Origin: Peptococcaceae bacterium BRH_c23
Lineage (GTDB): Bacteria; Bacillota_B; Desulfitobacteriia; Desulfitobacteriales; Desulfitobacteriaceae
NCBI GenBank assembly: GCA_000961805.1
Contig: LADV01000031.1
Location: forward strand, 1-26,309
Reading direction: 5' to 3'
DNA length: 26,309 bases
The notes under the pieces were generated by a model. It had not been told where the DNA came from. It worked only from the letters and a program-made list of their open reading frames with translations, and did no database searches. Positions 8,774 to 17,800 of the stretch are shown here, piece after piece (position 1 is the first letter of the stretch; each line of letters begins with the position of its first letter). The position numbers were made by a program, and so were the translations under genes.

Positions 8774-9781
8774 TTGGGTAGGAGAGTTTGGCTCGCATTT
8801 ATTGCCGTATTTATCATCCTGATTGTGGGGGTAGTTGGGCTTATATTAACGGAACACCTCAGTTTATCTAGAGCTATTTATCTCACAGTTCAGACGGTCA
8901 CGACAGTAGGCTACGGAGATATTGAACCTCAAACTGAGGCTGGGCATGTCTTCTTAATTTTTCTGATGCTAAGCGGAGTCAGTGTTATGCTCTATTTTGC
9001 CGGACTTCTGATGGCCTTTCTGGTTGAAGGTCAATTAGCCGGGGTGTATTGGAGAAGAAAGATGAATAAGAAGATTGAACAACTACAGGATCATATCATT
9101 GTCTGTGGTGCAGGACGTGTAGGCAGACAAGTCGTATATCGCCTTCGTAAAGAGGGGGCACAATGCGTTGTAATAGAACAACGGGAAGATCTTGCTAGAC
9201 AGCTCATTGAAGAAGGTTTTTTAGTCATTAACAGTGATGCTACCCATGATGAAACCTTGATTAAGGCCTCCATTAATACGGCTAAGGGACTGATCTCAGC
9301 TCTCCCCGAGGATTCTTTAAATGTCTTTGTCACCTTAACTGCGAAAGGGCTAAATCCCAATATTCATGTGGTAGCTCGGATGGATCAGCCGGAGTCTGAA
9401 AAGAAGTTATTGCGGGCAGGTGCAGATAAAGTGATTTCTCCAGCAACTCTAGGAGGGTGGAGAATGGCGATGTCGATCCTAAAACCTATAAGTGTGGAAT
9501 ATCTGGAGACCGTGATTCATGATCATAACATTGAAATGGAAATGGTGGAGCTGAAAATTGATCAAGGCTCATGCTTAGTTGGCGAGACATTATTAACGAG
9601 CGGAATTAAACAGCAAACAGGTGCCATGGTTCTTGCGATTTTACGAGACAATCAGGTGATTAGTAATCCTGGTGCCAGCGAAGAAATATTGCCTGGAGAT
9701 CTATTAATTGTATTAGGGTTAAGAGATCAGCTCCATCGGTTAGAAAAACTTGCTGCAAATCTTATAGCATGCAAATCTTGA
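8774..9781 (+). CDS. Two-helix potassium channel with cytosolic RCK (TrkA-N/TrkA-C) domains
   Basis: A MthK/GsuK-type K+ channel of 335 residues. Helix 1 spans about 4-26, the pore loop carries the selectivity filter TVGYGD (44-49), and helix 2 spans about 56-83. A Rossmann RCK-N domain follows, with IIVCGAGRVGRQVV (G112, G114, G117) and an acidic residue after the second strand (VVIEQRED), fitting nucleotide or ligand binding. The C-terminal region (about 250-335) fits a TrkA-C/RCK-C regulatory domain. TTG start with AAAGGAG upstream. Such channels assemble as tetramers in the membrane, with an eight-RCK gating ring opened by Ca2+, nucleotides or similar ligands. It lies between the PHP gene and the BON-repeat gene. 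Confidence 0.93.
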   Translation: MGRRVWLAFIAVFIILIVGVVGLILTEHLSLSRAIYLTVQTVTTVGYGDIEPQTEAGHVFLIFLMLSGVSVMLYFAGLLMAFLVEGQLAGVYWRRKMNKKIEQLQDHIIVCGAGRVGRQVVYRLRKEGAQCVVIEQREDLARQLIEEGFLVINSDATHDETLIKASINTAKGLISALPEDSLNVFVTLTAKGLNPNIHVVARMDQPESEKKLLRAGADKVISPATLGGWRMAMSILKPISVEYLETVIHDHNIEMEMVELKIDQGSCLVGETLLTSGIKQQTGAMVLAILRDNQVISNPGASEEILPGDLLIVLGLRDQLHRLEKLAANLIACKS

Positions 9782-9873
9782 CAATCATAAGGGTGTTGGA
9801 GTAAAAGATTATGACTTGGGATAAAATACCCTCTAAGTGAAAGAGTAAACTGTTTTCATGTGGAGGGAGAATT

Positions 9874-10764
9874 ATGCATAACTCACGAGCCGAAATAGAC
9901 GTCCTTCGGGATATCAAAAACCTAATTCATACACATTTTGGGGAAAGTGGCCAAGGACTTCACGTTAAGGTAACAGGAGATCGGGCAATAATTTGGGGGA
10001 CGGTTGATAGTCTGGTAGAAAAGGATTTTTTCGGAAGTCGAATCGGTCGAATTGATGGAGTTAGAGAATTAGATAATTCGCTAACAGTAGCCGATGACGG
10101 AACTATCAAGGACAAAGACATTGAAAAGGGCATCAATCAACGATTCCAAGGATCTAACTATATGGATGTTACTAAGTTAGGTTGTCGTGTAAGTCGAGGA
10201 ATTGCCACTTTGCTAGGGCATGTGGAGACCCAAAGTACGGAGAGATTAGCGAAACGTTTAGCCTCCCAAGTGCGGGGTGTTAAAGAAGTACGCAGTGAGA
10301 TTCAATTTTTAGAAAAGGCTGTGGACGATGCAACGTTAGTCAATCGTGTCGAAAATGCTTTGGTTGCTTCTCCTTGGGTCAATGCTCATGAGATTAGGAC
10401 AGAAGCTCGAATGGGGCTAATTACGCTAAGCGGACTTGTGGATACTCAAGAAGAGATGGAATGGGCTGTAGAAACGGCTTATCAAGTACCCGGAGTAAAA
10501 GCAGTGGTCAGCGAAATATTTACTCGTCACCGTTCTCAAGGGGATGATTTGTGGTTAACTGAACAGTTAGTTTCCAAGCTCGGTCAACATCGCTTAAACT
10601 CCGGACAAATTCGCGCTTTTGTCAAAGACGGAATTGCTTTTCTGACTGGAGAAGTATACTCTGAAGAAGATCGGGAAAAGGCAGGAAAACTAATTCAACA
10701 TATCCCTGAAATCCGCGATGTTAATAATTCGATCAAAGTAGCAGCACATTCTAGTAAGGGTTAA
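9874..10764 (+). CDS. Cytosolic protein of four BON repeats
   Basis: A 296-residue protein made almost entirely of four BON-like units at roughly 6-73, 78-147, 150-218 and 224-290. Each has the helix - strand - 'xxGxV' strand - helix - 'GVxxVxxxI' pattern: for example IIWGTVDS/GVRELDN, TLLGHVET/GVKEVRSEI, TLSGLVDT/GVKAVVSEI and FLTGEVYS/IRDVNNSI. GGAGGGAG precedes the ATG. There is no signal peptide or membrane helix, so it should be cytosolic, unlike the many periplasmic BON proteins such as OsmY. E. coli Kbp (YgaU, BON plus LysM) binds K+ in the cytosol. With a K+ channel gene 92 bases upstream, a role tied to potassium is plausible but inferred. A strong terminator follows. Confidence 0.88.
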   Translation: MHNSRAEIDVLRDIKNLIHTHFGESGQGLHVKVTGDRAIIWGTVDSLVEKDFFGSRIGRIDGVRELDNSLTVADDGTIKDKDIEKGINQRFQGSNYMDVTKLGCRVSRGIATLLGHVETQSTERLAKRLASQVRGVKEVRSEIQFLEKAVDDATLVNRVENALVASPWVNAHEIRTEARMGLITLSGLVDTQEEMEWAVETAYQVPGVKAVVSEIFTRHRSQGDDLWLTEQLVSKLGQHRLNSGQIRAFVKDGIAFLTGEVYSEEDREKAGKLIQHIPEIRDVNNSIKVAAHSSKG

Positions 10765-10773
10765 CCCTTGATT

Positions 10774-10822
10774 AATAAGACCAAAAACCTACTGTCATTT
10801 ACTGGTTTTTGGTCTTATTTAA
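10774..10822 (+). terminator. Terminator after the BON-repeat gene
   Basis: A perfect 16-bp stem AATAAGACCAAAAACC (10774-10789) with GGTTTTTGGTCTTATT (10804-10819), loop of 14 bases, then TTAAG. It lies 10 bases past the stop codon. The T-run is short but the stem is strong. Confidence 0.8.
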
Positions 10823-10901
10823 GTTCATAACTTATAAATATATTCTTTGCAAAAAATGGTACTATAGGAAATAAAATATTTTTTTATTACTCCCGTTCAC
10901 G

Positions 10902-10910
10902 TGATATAAT
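10902..10910 (+). promoter_or_regulatory. Extended -10 promoter of the DUF457 gene
   Basis: TGATATAAT: a perfect TATAAT (10905-10910) with TG one base upstream (extended -10). There is only a weak T-rich -35 region, as is common for extended -10 promoters. It lies about 70 bases before the start codon. Confidence 0.6.
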
Positions 10911-10978
10911 GGGATTTGTTTGTTAAAGACTGTTATAGACGACTTTAAAGAGTGCAACTTAATATGAGGAGGGCAAAC

Positions 10979-11935
10979 GTGGATCCGATAACACATGGCT
11001 TAATAGGAATTGCATTGAGTACCCTTTCGGGGCACACGATCCAACTGAATGATCCCATAATTTTAGGCTGCACCTTAGGAGCCATGCTGCCTGACTTAGA
11101 CATTATTACTCATGTAAAAGGTCGTTTGAATTATTTATTAAAACACAGGGGAGCTAGTCATTCTTTGATTGCTTTAAGTGCTATGGCGGTAGGTCTGAGC
11201 ACAATTCTGTATCTTGTTTTTCCAACAACTTCATGGACGACTGTTTTCTTTTGGACACTGCTTGGGACATTGTCTCATGGCATCATGGATTTATTGAATT
11301 CTTATGGAGCAGAACTCTTATGGCCTTTTTCACGCAAGAAAATTACGGCCGATATGATTATGTTGACGGATCCCGTCGTCTTAAGTTCTTTGTTGGTCTC
11401 CTTATTTATTTCTCTAAAACTCCCAGACTATGCGACACTCTCCTCATCTGCTGCCTTGCTATTAAGCGGGATCTATCTGGGCTATCGTCACTTAGGCAGA
11501 CTGAAGACTCGCGACCGTATAATGGAGAAATATGATCTAAAGGATCGGAATCAGGTTAAAGTGCTTCCCGCGATGTATCATCCTTTTACTTGGAACTTTA
11601 TTCTCTTTCAAGGGGACAATGTGAGTTTTGGCATTATCCGCAATAAAATTCCTGCAATTTGTCGAGTTCTCCCCAAGTTCGATGGAGAAAACCCATCACT
11701 TTCCAATGCGCTTGAAGGAAATCTAGCGGAAATATTTAGTCAATTTACACCTTATTATCATGTAATTCATCACTCTGGTGACCAAGAATGCAAGGTTGAA
11801 TTTTTAGACTTACGCTATTGGGCCAAAGGAGACTTTATCTATACCGGTCATGTCTTTTTGAATGCTGACGGAGAAATTTCTCAAGAAATATTTCAACCTT
11901 TACCTAATCGTGAGGGTGTCCTCGTAGGATATTGA
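10979..11935 (+). CDS. DUF457/YdjM-like membrane-bound metal-dependent hydrolase
   Basis: About 318 residues. The start is taken as GTG 10979 because AGGAGGG (10967-10973) lies 5 bases upstream; the protein then begins MDPITHGLIG, typical for the family. A longer in-frame GTG at 10952 would read through this ribosome site. Family hallmarks are the early THGLIG histidine, LPDLDII acidic motif and HRGASHS. Several hydrophobic segments follow (for example around TTVFFWTLLG, LSSLLVSLFIS and LLLSGIYLGY). The roughly 140-residue C-terminal part is soluble. Homologues include E. coli YdjM, a LexA-regulated inner-membrane protein, and are annotated as metal-dependent hydrolases; the substrate is unknown. 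It is a single-gene unit with its own promoter and terminator. Confidence 0.88.
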   Translation: MDPITHGLIGIALSTLSGHTIQLNDPIILGCTLGAMLPDLDIITHVKGRLNYLLKHRGASHSLIALSAMAVGLSTILYLVFPTTSWTTVFFWTLLGTLSHGIMDLLNSYGAELLWPFSRKKITADMIMLTDPVVLSSLLVSLFISLKLPDYATLSSSAALLLSGIYLGYRHLGRLKTRDRIMEKYDLKDRNQVKVLPAMYHPFTWNFILFQGDNVSFGIIRNKIPAICRVLPKFDGENPSLSNALEGNLAEIFSQFTPYYHVIHHSGDQECKVEFLDLRYWAKGDFIYTGHVFLNADGEISQEIFQPLPNREGVLVGY

Positions 11936-11940
11936 TTTTG

Positions 11941-11973
11941 ATCCCCTAAACCGTAACTGGTTAGGGGATTTTT
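11941..11973 (+). terminator. Terminator after the DUF457 gene
   Basis: Stem ATCCCCTAAACC (11941-11952) with GGTTAGGGGAT (11959-11969), one bulged A and a 6-base loop, followed by TTTT. It lies 5 bases past the stop codon. Confidence 0.88.
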
Positions 11974-11988
11974 GTAAGAAAAAATCTT

Positions 11989-12018
11989 TTGACATTCTTA
12001 TAGCTCATCTACCATAAT
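11989..12018 (+). promoter_or_regulatory. Promoter of the FtsK/SpoIIIE gene
   Basis: TTGACA (11989-11994), 18-base spacer, CATAAT (12013-12018). The predicted transcript begins near 12025, downstream of the ATG at 12017. That ATG therefore cannot be used from this promoter, which supports the GTG start at 12047. Confidence 0.7.
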
Positions 12019-12046
12019 GAGTAGGGAAGCTTGGAGGTGGATTAGT

Positions 12047-14554
12047 GTGTCGAAAAGGAAGAAACGGTCAAATGCTTTTTGGCTTAAATTAATGAGTATC
12101 ATTTTATTGACGATTTCGATACTTGGCTTGCTGGGGACTTTTGGTTTAGTGATCGGAAAACATGTATATTTTCTATTTGAGGTAACGTTGGGAAGTTTTA
12201 CCTGGGCAGGCCCCATGATTTGTTTTGTATCTGCAATCTTGCTCTGGATTTATGCGGAGAGTTTAACGTCTGTGAGGTCTAAACGATCAGGTGTATCATC
12301 GGCAGAAAAATCAAGAGTGCCTAAACGCAAAATGATTGAGAGTATGGATCAAAAGTCTAATCAAGCCCAGGACAAGGGCATTTCTCTACCTGCGGGGAAA
12401 CTAGTAAGCATGAAAGGGTTTAATCAATATTTTTCTTCACCTGAATGGGTAGAAATGAAAGACCTAAATCCCCAGAGAGTTGAGGAGATGGAGATATTTG
12501 GCAAGGATTTCCCCTCGTATTTTGGGACAGGTGAGTCGCTTTTTCCGAAGACCCCCTCTAAGCTGAAAAGTTTAAAAGGGCTGCATGATTATATGGAGGA
12601 AGTTGACCAAGAGGAACGAATTGAACGATCAACCTTCCAGCAGGCAAGCTTTTCTGCTCCGGGATTAGCCAACGAACCTCTTGCAAAACAATCAGGGTTT
12701 TCGACGGTGTTTAAGTCTCAAAGGGAACAAGAAGAATTCCTCTCTCGATATAAAACAGATGAGCATATACTAGATCTGGAAATTCTCGGTCAAGAGACTC
12801 TGGAATTAAAGACCGTGGATCGAGAATCTGTGGCTCAAGAAACTCAAGAACCAGTAACTTTGAGCCATGAAAATCCGGATGAGGAGGAGTGCTTGAAGGA
12901 TGTACGTCTTACGGTTGATGAGCTAGAAAAAATGCCTCAAACCCAAATTGCTGCGTGTTCAGAACCTAGTTCTGAACTACCGATGGCTACCGACTTAATC
13001 AATGATCAGGCGAAGATGGAAGAGACGTTAAAAGCTCCCTATGCAGGGCAGGTAGCTCAACTCGTTGAACAGGTGATGAAAGACAAAGTTGAGAGAGTGG
13101 AAGTCCCTCAGGCTGTGAAGGACGTTGAGAGGGTTAATCACTGGAAGTTCCCAGATATTAACTTAATGGAGTCGATAATCCAGCGTGAAGTAATCCAAGA
13201 TACGGAAACCCCAAAGCTGCTTGAAAAGGTACTCCTTGATTTTGGAGTTAAAGCCAAGGTTATAAGGGTGACCCGTGGTCCTGTTATCACACGTTATGAA
13301 TTAGCGCCAGCACCAGGTGTGAAAATTAGTAAAATTGTAAATCTCTCGGACGATATTGCGCTAGGGCTTGCCGCTCGGGATGTGCGTATTGAAGCTCCGA
13401 TTCCCGGTAAAGCAGCAATCGGAATTGAAGTTCCTAATAAACACGCACGAGCTGTCCCGTTTCGTGAGGTGCTCGAGACAAAGAGTTTCGGAGAATATCC
13501 TTCCAAGCTTAAAGTCGCTTTAGGTAAAGATATCGCGGATCAGCCTATTATTGCTGATTTAGTTAAAATGCCCCATCTGCTCGTAGCGGGGGCAACTGGA
13601 GCAGGAAAAAGTGTTTGTATCACGACGATCATTAATTCTATTCTCTTTAATGCGACTCCTGATGAGGTGAAATTTCTGCTTGTCGATCCGAAAATGGTTG
13701 AGCTCAGTCAGTATAATGGTATTCCGCACCTTTTAGCGCCCGTCGTCGTCGATCCTAAAAAGGCAGCAAGTGCTTTAAAATGGATCGTTAAAGAAATGGA
13801 GAATAGATATGAACTATTTGCAGCTGCGGGTGTACGTGATATCGAACGTTATAATCACCTAAAAGGGGAGCCCTTAAGAACTAAACCTGCCTTGCCCTTG
13901 ATTGTGGTAATCATTGATGAATTAGCCGACTTAATGATGGTTGCCCCGGGAGAAGTCGAAGAAGCTATTTGTCGATTAGCCCAAATGGCCCGAGCCGCGG
14001 GAATTCATTTGGTCATTGCCACGCAACGCCCATCGGTTGATGTCATCACTGGGGTGATTAAAGCCAATATACCCAGCCGGATTTCCTTTGCTGTTTCGTC
14101 TCAAATCGACTCCCGTACTATTCTTGATGCTACTGGCGCCGAGAAGCTCCTGGGACGAGGAGACATGCTTTATTCGCCACTGGGAGTGAATAAAGCGCTT
14201 AGAGTACAAGGCTGTTTAGTAACCGATGACGAAGTCCAACGAGTGATTAAGCATTGGAAAGGGTTAGGTAAACCGGAGTATCTAGACCCAGAACGGCTTT
14301 TTGAGGAAACCACGGTGAAAAATGAAGAGACTAATGGTGCGGACGATGCTGTGTTTATTGAGGCAGGCCAGCTTTTTATCAGGACAGGTATGGCATCGGT
14401 ATCCTTTCTGCAAAGGCGCTTAAAATTAGGGTACACTAGAGCGGCGAGGTTAATGGATATGCTCGAAGAACAAGGGGTGGTAGGAGGCTACGAAGGAAGT
14501 AAGCCTCGCCAGGTACTCTTAACCTTAGAAGAATTTAATGAACGGTTTGGATAA
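12047..14554 (+). CDS. ftsK: FtsK/SpoIIIE-family DNA translocase
   Basis: A DNA-pumping ATPase of about 835 residues that moves chromosomal DNA at the division or sporulation septum. Start GTG 12047 follows GGAGGT (12033-12038); the upstream ATG at 12017 overlaps the promoter -10 box. Order of parts: basic N-terminus (MSKRKKR), two hydrophobic helices (about 13-37 and 52-74), an acidic, Glu/Gln-rich linker to about residue 365, then the motor. The motor has Walker A GATGAGKS (515-522) and Walker B LIVVIIDE (618-625), and the [20 protein letters not shown] block is intact. The last 70 or so residues are the winged-helix gamma domain that reads directional DNA motifs. Canonical FtsK/SpoIIIE have four or more membrane helices; only two are evident here. 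Whether it serves division, sporulation or both cannot be told from the sequence. Confidence 0.95.
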   Translation: MSKRKKRSNAFWLKLMSIILLTISILGLLGTFGLVIGKHVYFLFEVTLGSFTWAGPMICFVSAILLWIYAESLTSVRSKRSGVSSAEKSRVPKRKMIESMDQKSNQAQDKGISLPAGKLVSMKGFNQYFSSPEWVEMKDLNPQRVEEMEIFGKDFPSYFGTGESLFPKTPSKLKSLKGLHDYMEEVDQEERIERSTFQQASFSAPGLANEPLAKQSGFSTVFKSQREQEEFLSRYKTDEHILDLEILGQETLELKTVDRESVAQETQEPVTLSHENPDEEECLKDVRLTVDELEKMPQTQIAACSEPSSELPMATDLINDQAKMEETLKAPYAGQVAQLVEQVMKDKVERVEVPQAVKDVERVNHWKFPDINLMESIIQREVIQDTETPKLLEKVLLDFGVKAKVIRVTRGPVITRYELAPAPGVKISKIVNLSDDIALGLAARDVRIEAPIPGKAAIGIEVPNKHARAVPFREVLETKSFGEYPSKLKVALGKDIADQPIIADLVKMPHLLVAGATGAGKSVCITTIINSILFNATPDEVKFLLVDPKMVELSQYNGIPHLLAPVVVDPKKAASALKWIVKEMENRYELFAAAGVRDIERYNHLKGEPLRTKPALPLIVVIIDELADLMMVAPGEVEEAICRLAQMARAAGIHLVIATQRPSVDVITGVIKANIPSRISFAVSSQIDSRTILDATGAEKLLGRGDMLYSPLGVNKALRVQGCLVTDDEVQRVIKHWKGLGKPEYLDPERLFEETTVKNEETNGADDAVFIEAGQLFIRTGMASVSFLQRRLKLGYTRAARLMDMLEEQGVVGGYEGSKPRQVLLTLEEFNERFG

Positions 14555-14590
14555 TACTATGCGCGAGGATGAAACGAAAACTATTAAACC

Positions 14591-14740
14591 TTCGAACTTC
14601 GAACGTCAAGCATCTACCTTATGCCTCGAAATAATAACTTTCGAACATCACGAAAAAAAACTCTAACCATAAAGAATTGGTTAGAGTTTTTTTTGTAGTT
14701 TAACCTCCGAGATTTCGAACTTTGCGCCTCGAGCCTCGAT
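14591..14740. repeat. Cluster of TTCGAAC and GCCTCGA short repeats
   Basis: In the spacer after ftsK, TTCGAAC occurs four times (14591, 14598, 14640, 14714) and GCCTCGA three times (14623, 14725, 14733). They lie on both sides of the terminator hairpin. The two arms share the order TTCGAAC ... GCCTCGA. I know no function; it looks like a degenerate interspersed intergenic repeat. Confidence 0.5.
14653..14694 (+). terminator. Terminator after ftsK
   Basis: A perfect 17-bp stem AAAAAAAACTCTAACCA (14653-14669) with TGGTTAGAGTTTTTTTT (14678-14694) and an 8-base loop. The A-run/T-run symmetry means it could work in both directions. It separates ftsK from the glucan synthase gene. Confidence 0.92.
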
Positions 14741-14832
14741 GAATTGCCTACGGTGTTTCTGTATTATGAATGAAGTGAGAGGAAATGGGAATAATGCATA
14801 AATAATGTTAAAAAATAGACGGAGACTGAAGA

Positions 14833-17800
14833 ATGAAGTTTTTTATGAGATCAATGACGAAGGATAAACCATATAAAGATATTGTTCTAAATGGGGAAGA
14901 CTTGCTTAGTCACGCCGAAGAGATTGCCCGATTAAATGCTAGCCAAGGAAGCAGATTTCCGAAACGAACGTTGTTACCTAGGGTTAAGCAAAATATGAAG
15001 TTCATAGAGCAGGCTTACCGAGAAATTACGGATTATTCAACCCGAACTCAAGATGTTGTACCCGCTACAGAATGGTTACTTGATAATTTTTATAGTTTGA
15101 AAGACCTGAGAGAGGAGATTCAAAGTAGTCTACCCGATAAATTTGAACGTCAATTACCGCGCATTGCCAGTGGAGACTTTCAAGGATATCCACGAATTTA
15201 CGGGTTGTTAATTGAACTTATCGAGCATACGGATAGTCAGTTGCGTATTGACACACTGAAAGCGTTTATCAACGCCTATCAGGTTCAGGTTCCTTTATCA
15301 AGCGGAGAACTATGGGCGATACCCATCATGTTGCGAATTATTCTGCTGGAAAACATTCGCAGGTTAACGGAACTCATTCTTTTTACCCAAGCGGAAAGAG
15401 AAGCAGCAGATCGGTGGGTTTTACCCCTTTTGGAATCAGAACATCTTCCAGCAGAGTGGGAAGGACTATTACAATCTCTCGAACCTCAAGAGGAATATTC
15501 CTCAGCTTATGCGGAACAGATTCTCAAGCGCATGCGAGATCTCGGGGTAGATGTAGCACCACTTTTACAGTGGGTTGACCGGGTCGTGGCCAAACAAGAT
15601 ACAACCATCGAAGAATTAGCAAAACTTGAACGTCAACGTCAGACCACGTATCAGGTGTCAATGGGTCATGCAATTTTGAGTATTCACTTTATCACTGCCG
15701 AAGATTGGCCTCGTTTTTTCGAAGAGGTCAGCATGGTGGAACGAGTTTTTCAAAAGGATCCCAGTCGGGTTTATTGCGCTATGGATTTTCAGTCTCGAGA
15801 CGCCTATCGCCATCAGGTAGAAAAAATAGCCAGACGATTCAAGGTTTCGGAACTGGTCGTAGCTCGAAAAGTGCTCTCCAGAGCGCAGAAGGCTCATGAG
15901 TTAGGTGAGACAGCAGCGTCCCATGTCGGGTATGACTTGATGGGAGCAGGGCGTGAAACCCTCGAACAGGAGTTGAAACAAGACTTTGGCAAACCGCGCC
16001 ATCTAGGGAGCGAGATTCGGCGAACGATTCAAGGGAAACCAGTTCAATATTACTTTGGTAGCTTACTGATAGGAATTGCGATTCTTAGTGCTTGGGTTTT
16101 AACCTATATCCATCAATCGAATCCGATTTCTGCGCTTGCTCCTGTTTTATGGCTAGGAGTTTTAATTTGGGCTAGTAGTTTGGTGATTCCCTTTTTGAAT
16201 TGGGTTACATCAAACTTTATTCAGCCAACCTTTCTGCCTAAATTAGAGTTACGAGATGGAATTCCAGATCCCTTACGAACGATGGTTGTTGTTCCAACCC
16301 TTCTAACAAGTGTTGAGAGGGTGTATGAACTCATCAGTCAAATGGAAGTTTATTATCTTGCCAATCGAGATGCTAATTTGCATTTTGCTTTACTGGGCGA
16401 TTTTGCAGATGCCCAGTCTGAGAATGTTCCAGGAGATGCGGAAATTATTAATGCTGCAACCGCTGGAATCCAAAATTTGAACCAAAAATATGATCAAGGT
16501 AGATTTTATTTCTTTCATCGTAAGAGGCTTTTTAATAACTCTGAAGACGTGTGGATGGGATGGGAGAGGAAACGTGGAAAACTTACGGAGTTTAACTGTC
16601 TCTTGCGTCAGGAAGGGGAAACGAGTTACGATATTCAAATTGGCGACCTTTCCATTCTGCCAACCTTTCAATATGTCATTACCCTGGATGCTGATACCCA
16701 ATTACCACGTGGTACAGCTAAAAGGCTGATTGGCACGATGGCCCATCTCTTACACGCACCCATCCTCAGTGAGGATGGAACTAGGGTGGATAAAGGCTAC
16801 GCAATCCTTCAACCACGGGTTGGAGTTTCTATTTTATGTGCAGGTGCTTCAAAGTTTACCCGGATTTTTTCGGGTAAAGTGGGAATTGATCCCTACACCA
16901 CAGCAGTATCGGATATTTATCAAGACTTGTTTAGTGAAGGGATTTATACAGGAAAAGGAATCTATGATGTTAAGGTTTTCCATCAGGTGACGCATAAGGC
17001 CTTTCCGGAGAATACCATTCTTAGCCATGACTTGATTGAAGGATTGTATGCTAGAACTGGACTTGTGACAGACATTGAGTTAGTCGATGGATATCCTGCG
17101 AACTATTTTTCGTATATTCGTCGGCTGCACCGCTGGGTCAGAGGGGATTGGCAACTTTTACCGTGGTTATTTAAGCCTATTCCGTTTGTTTCACGCTGGA
17201 AGATTTTCGATAATTTGCGGAGAAGTATTGAAGCACCTGTACAACTATTGCTGCTTATCCTAGGGTTCACGGTTCTTGCTGGTGAGCCTTTAGTATGGGT
17301 AGGGCTAATTTCTTTGAGTTTGATCTGGCCAATGGTTTTTTCTATACTTAGTCGGCTTTTAGTAAAACGCTCTGAAAGAGGAAATGTGGGTCATGATCTA
17401 GTAAACATGGTAACTCAGTTTTTGCTACAGCTGGTCTTCTTTCCCTATCAAGCTTTTATGATGCTAGATGCAATTACCCGTAGTCTATATCGGCAATTTA
17501 TTTCCCGTAAATATTTGTTAGAATGGGAAACAGCAGCCGATACTGAGAAACGGTTAGGTGTCAATTATAAAACGGTGCTTTCAACGATGTGGCAGGTTAT
17601 GCTCTTAGTATTGTTAGCCGCCTTAACCATCGCTCTAAATTACCCTGCCAAGTTTGGGCGCTTTATTCCAGTTGCGATTGTTTGGATCGTATCGCCATGG
17701 ATTGCTTTGCAGGTGAGTCTTCCCTTAAGACATAGGCGCGAGATACTCACGACTTCGGAACAGCTGGAGTTGCGTCGGTGGGGCAGAAAAATTTGGGCCT

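Noticed and set aside
9778..9806. TTGACA at the end of the K+ channel gene as a promoter for the BON gene
   Set aside because: No acceptable -10 box at 16-18 bases (GTAAAA is a poor match); a promoter for the BON gene remains possible but unproven.
11233..11535. 100-codon plus-strand frame inside the DUF457 gene
   Set aside because: It is a shadow of the DUF457 coding sequence in another frame.
12017..12046. ATG start 30 bases upstream for ftsK
   Set aside because: It overlaps the -10 box of a TTGACA-N18-CATAAT promoter; the GTG at 12047 has a well-placed GGAGGT.
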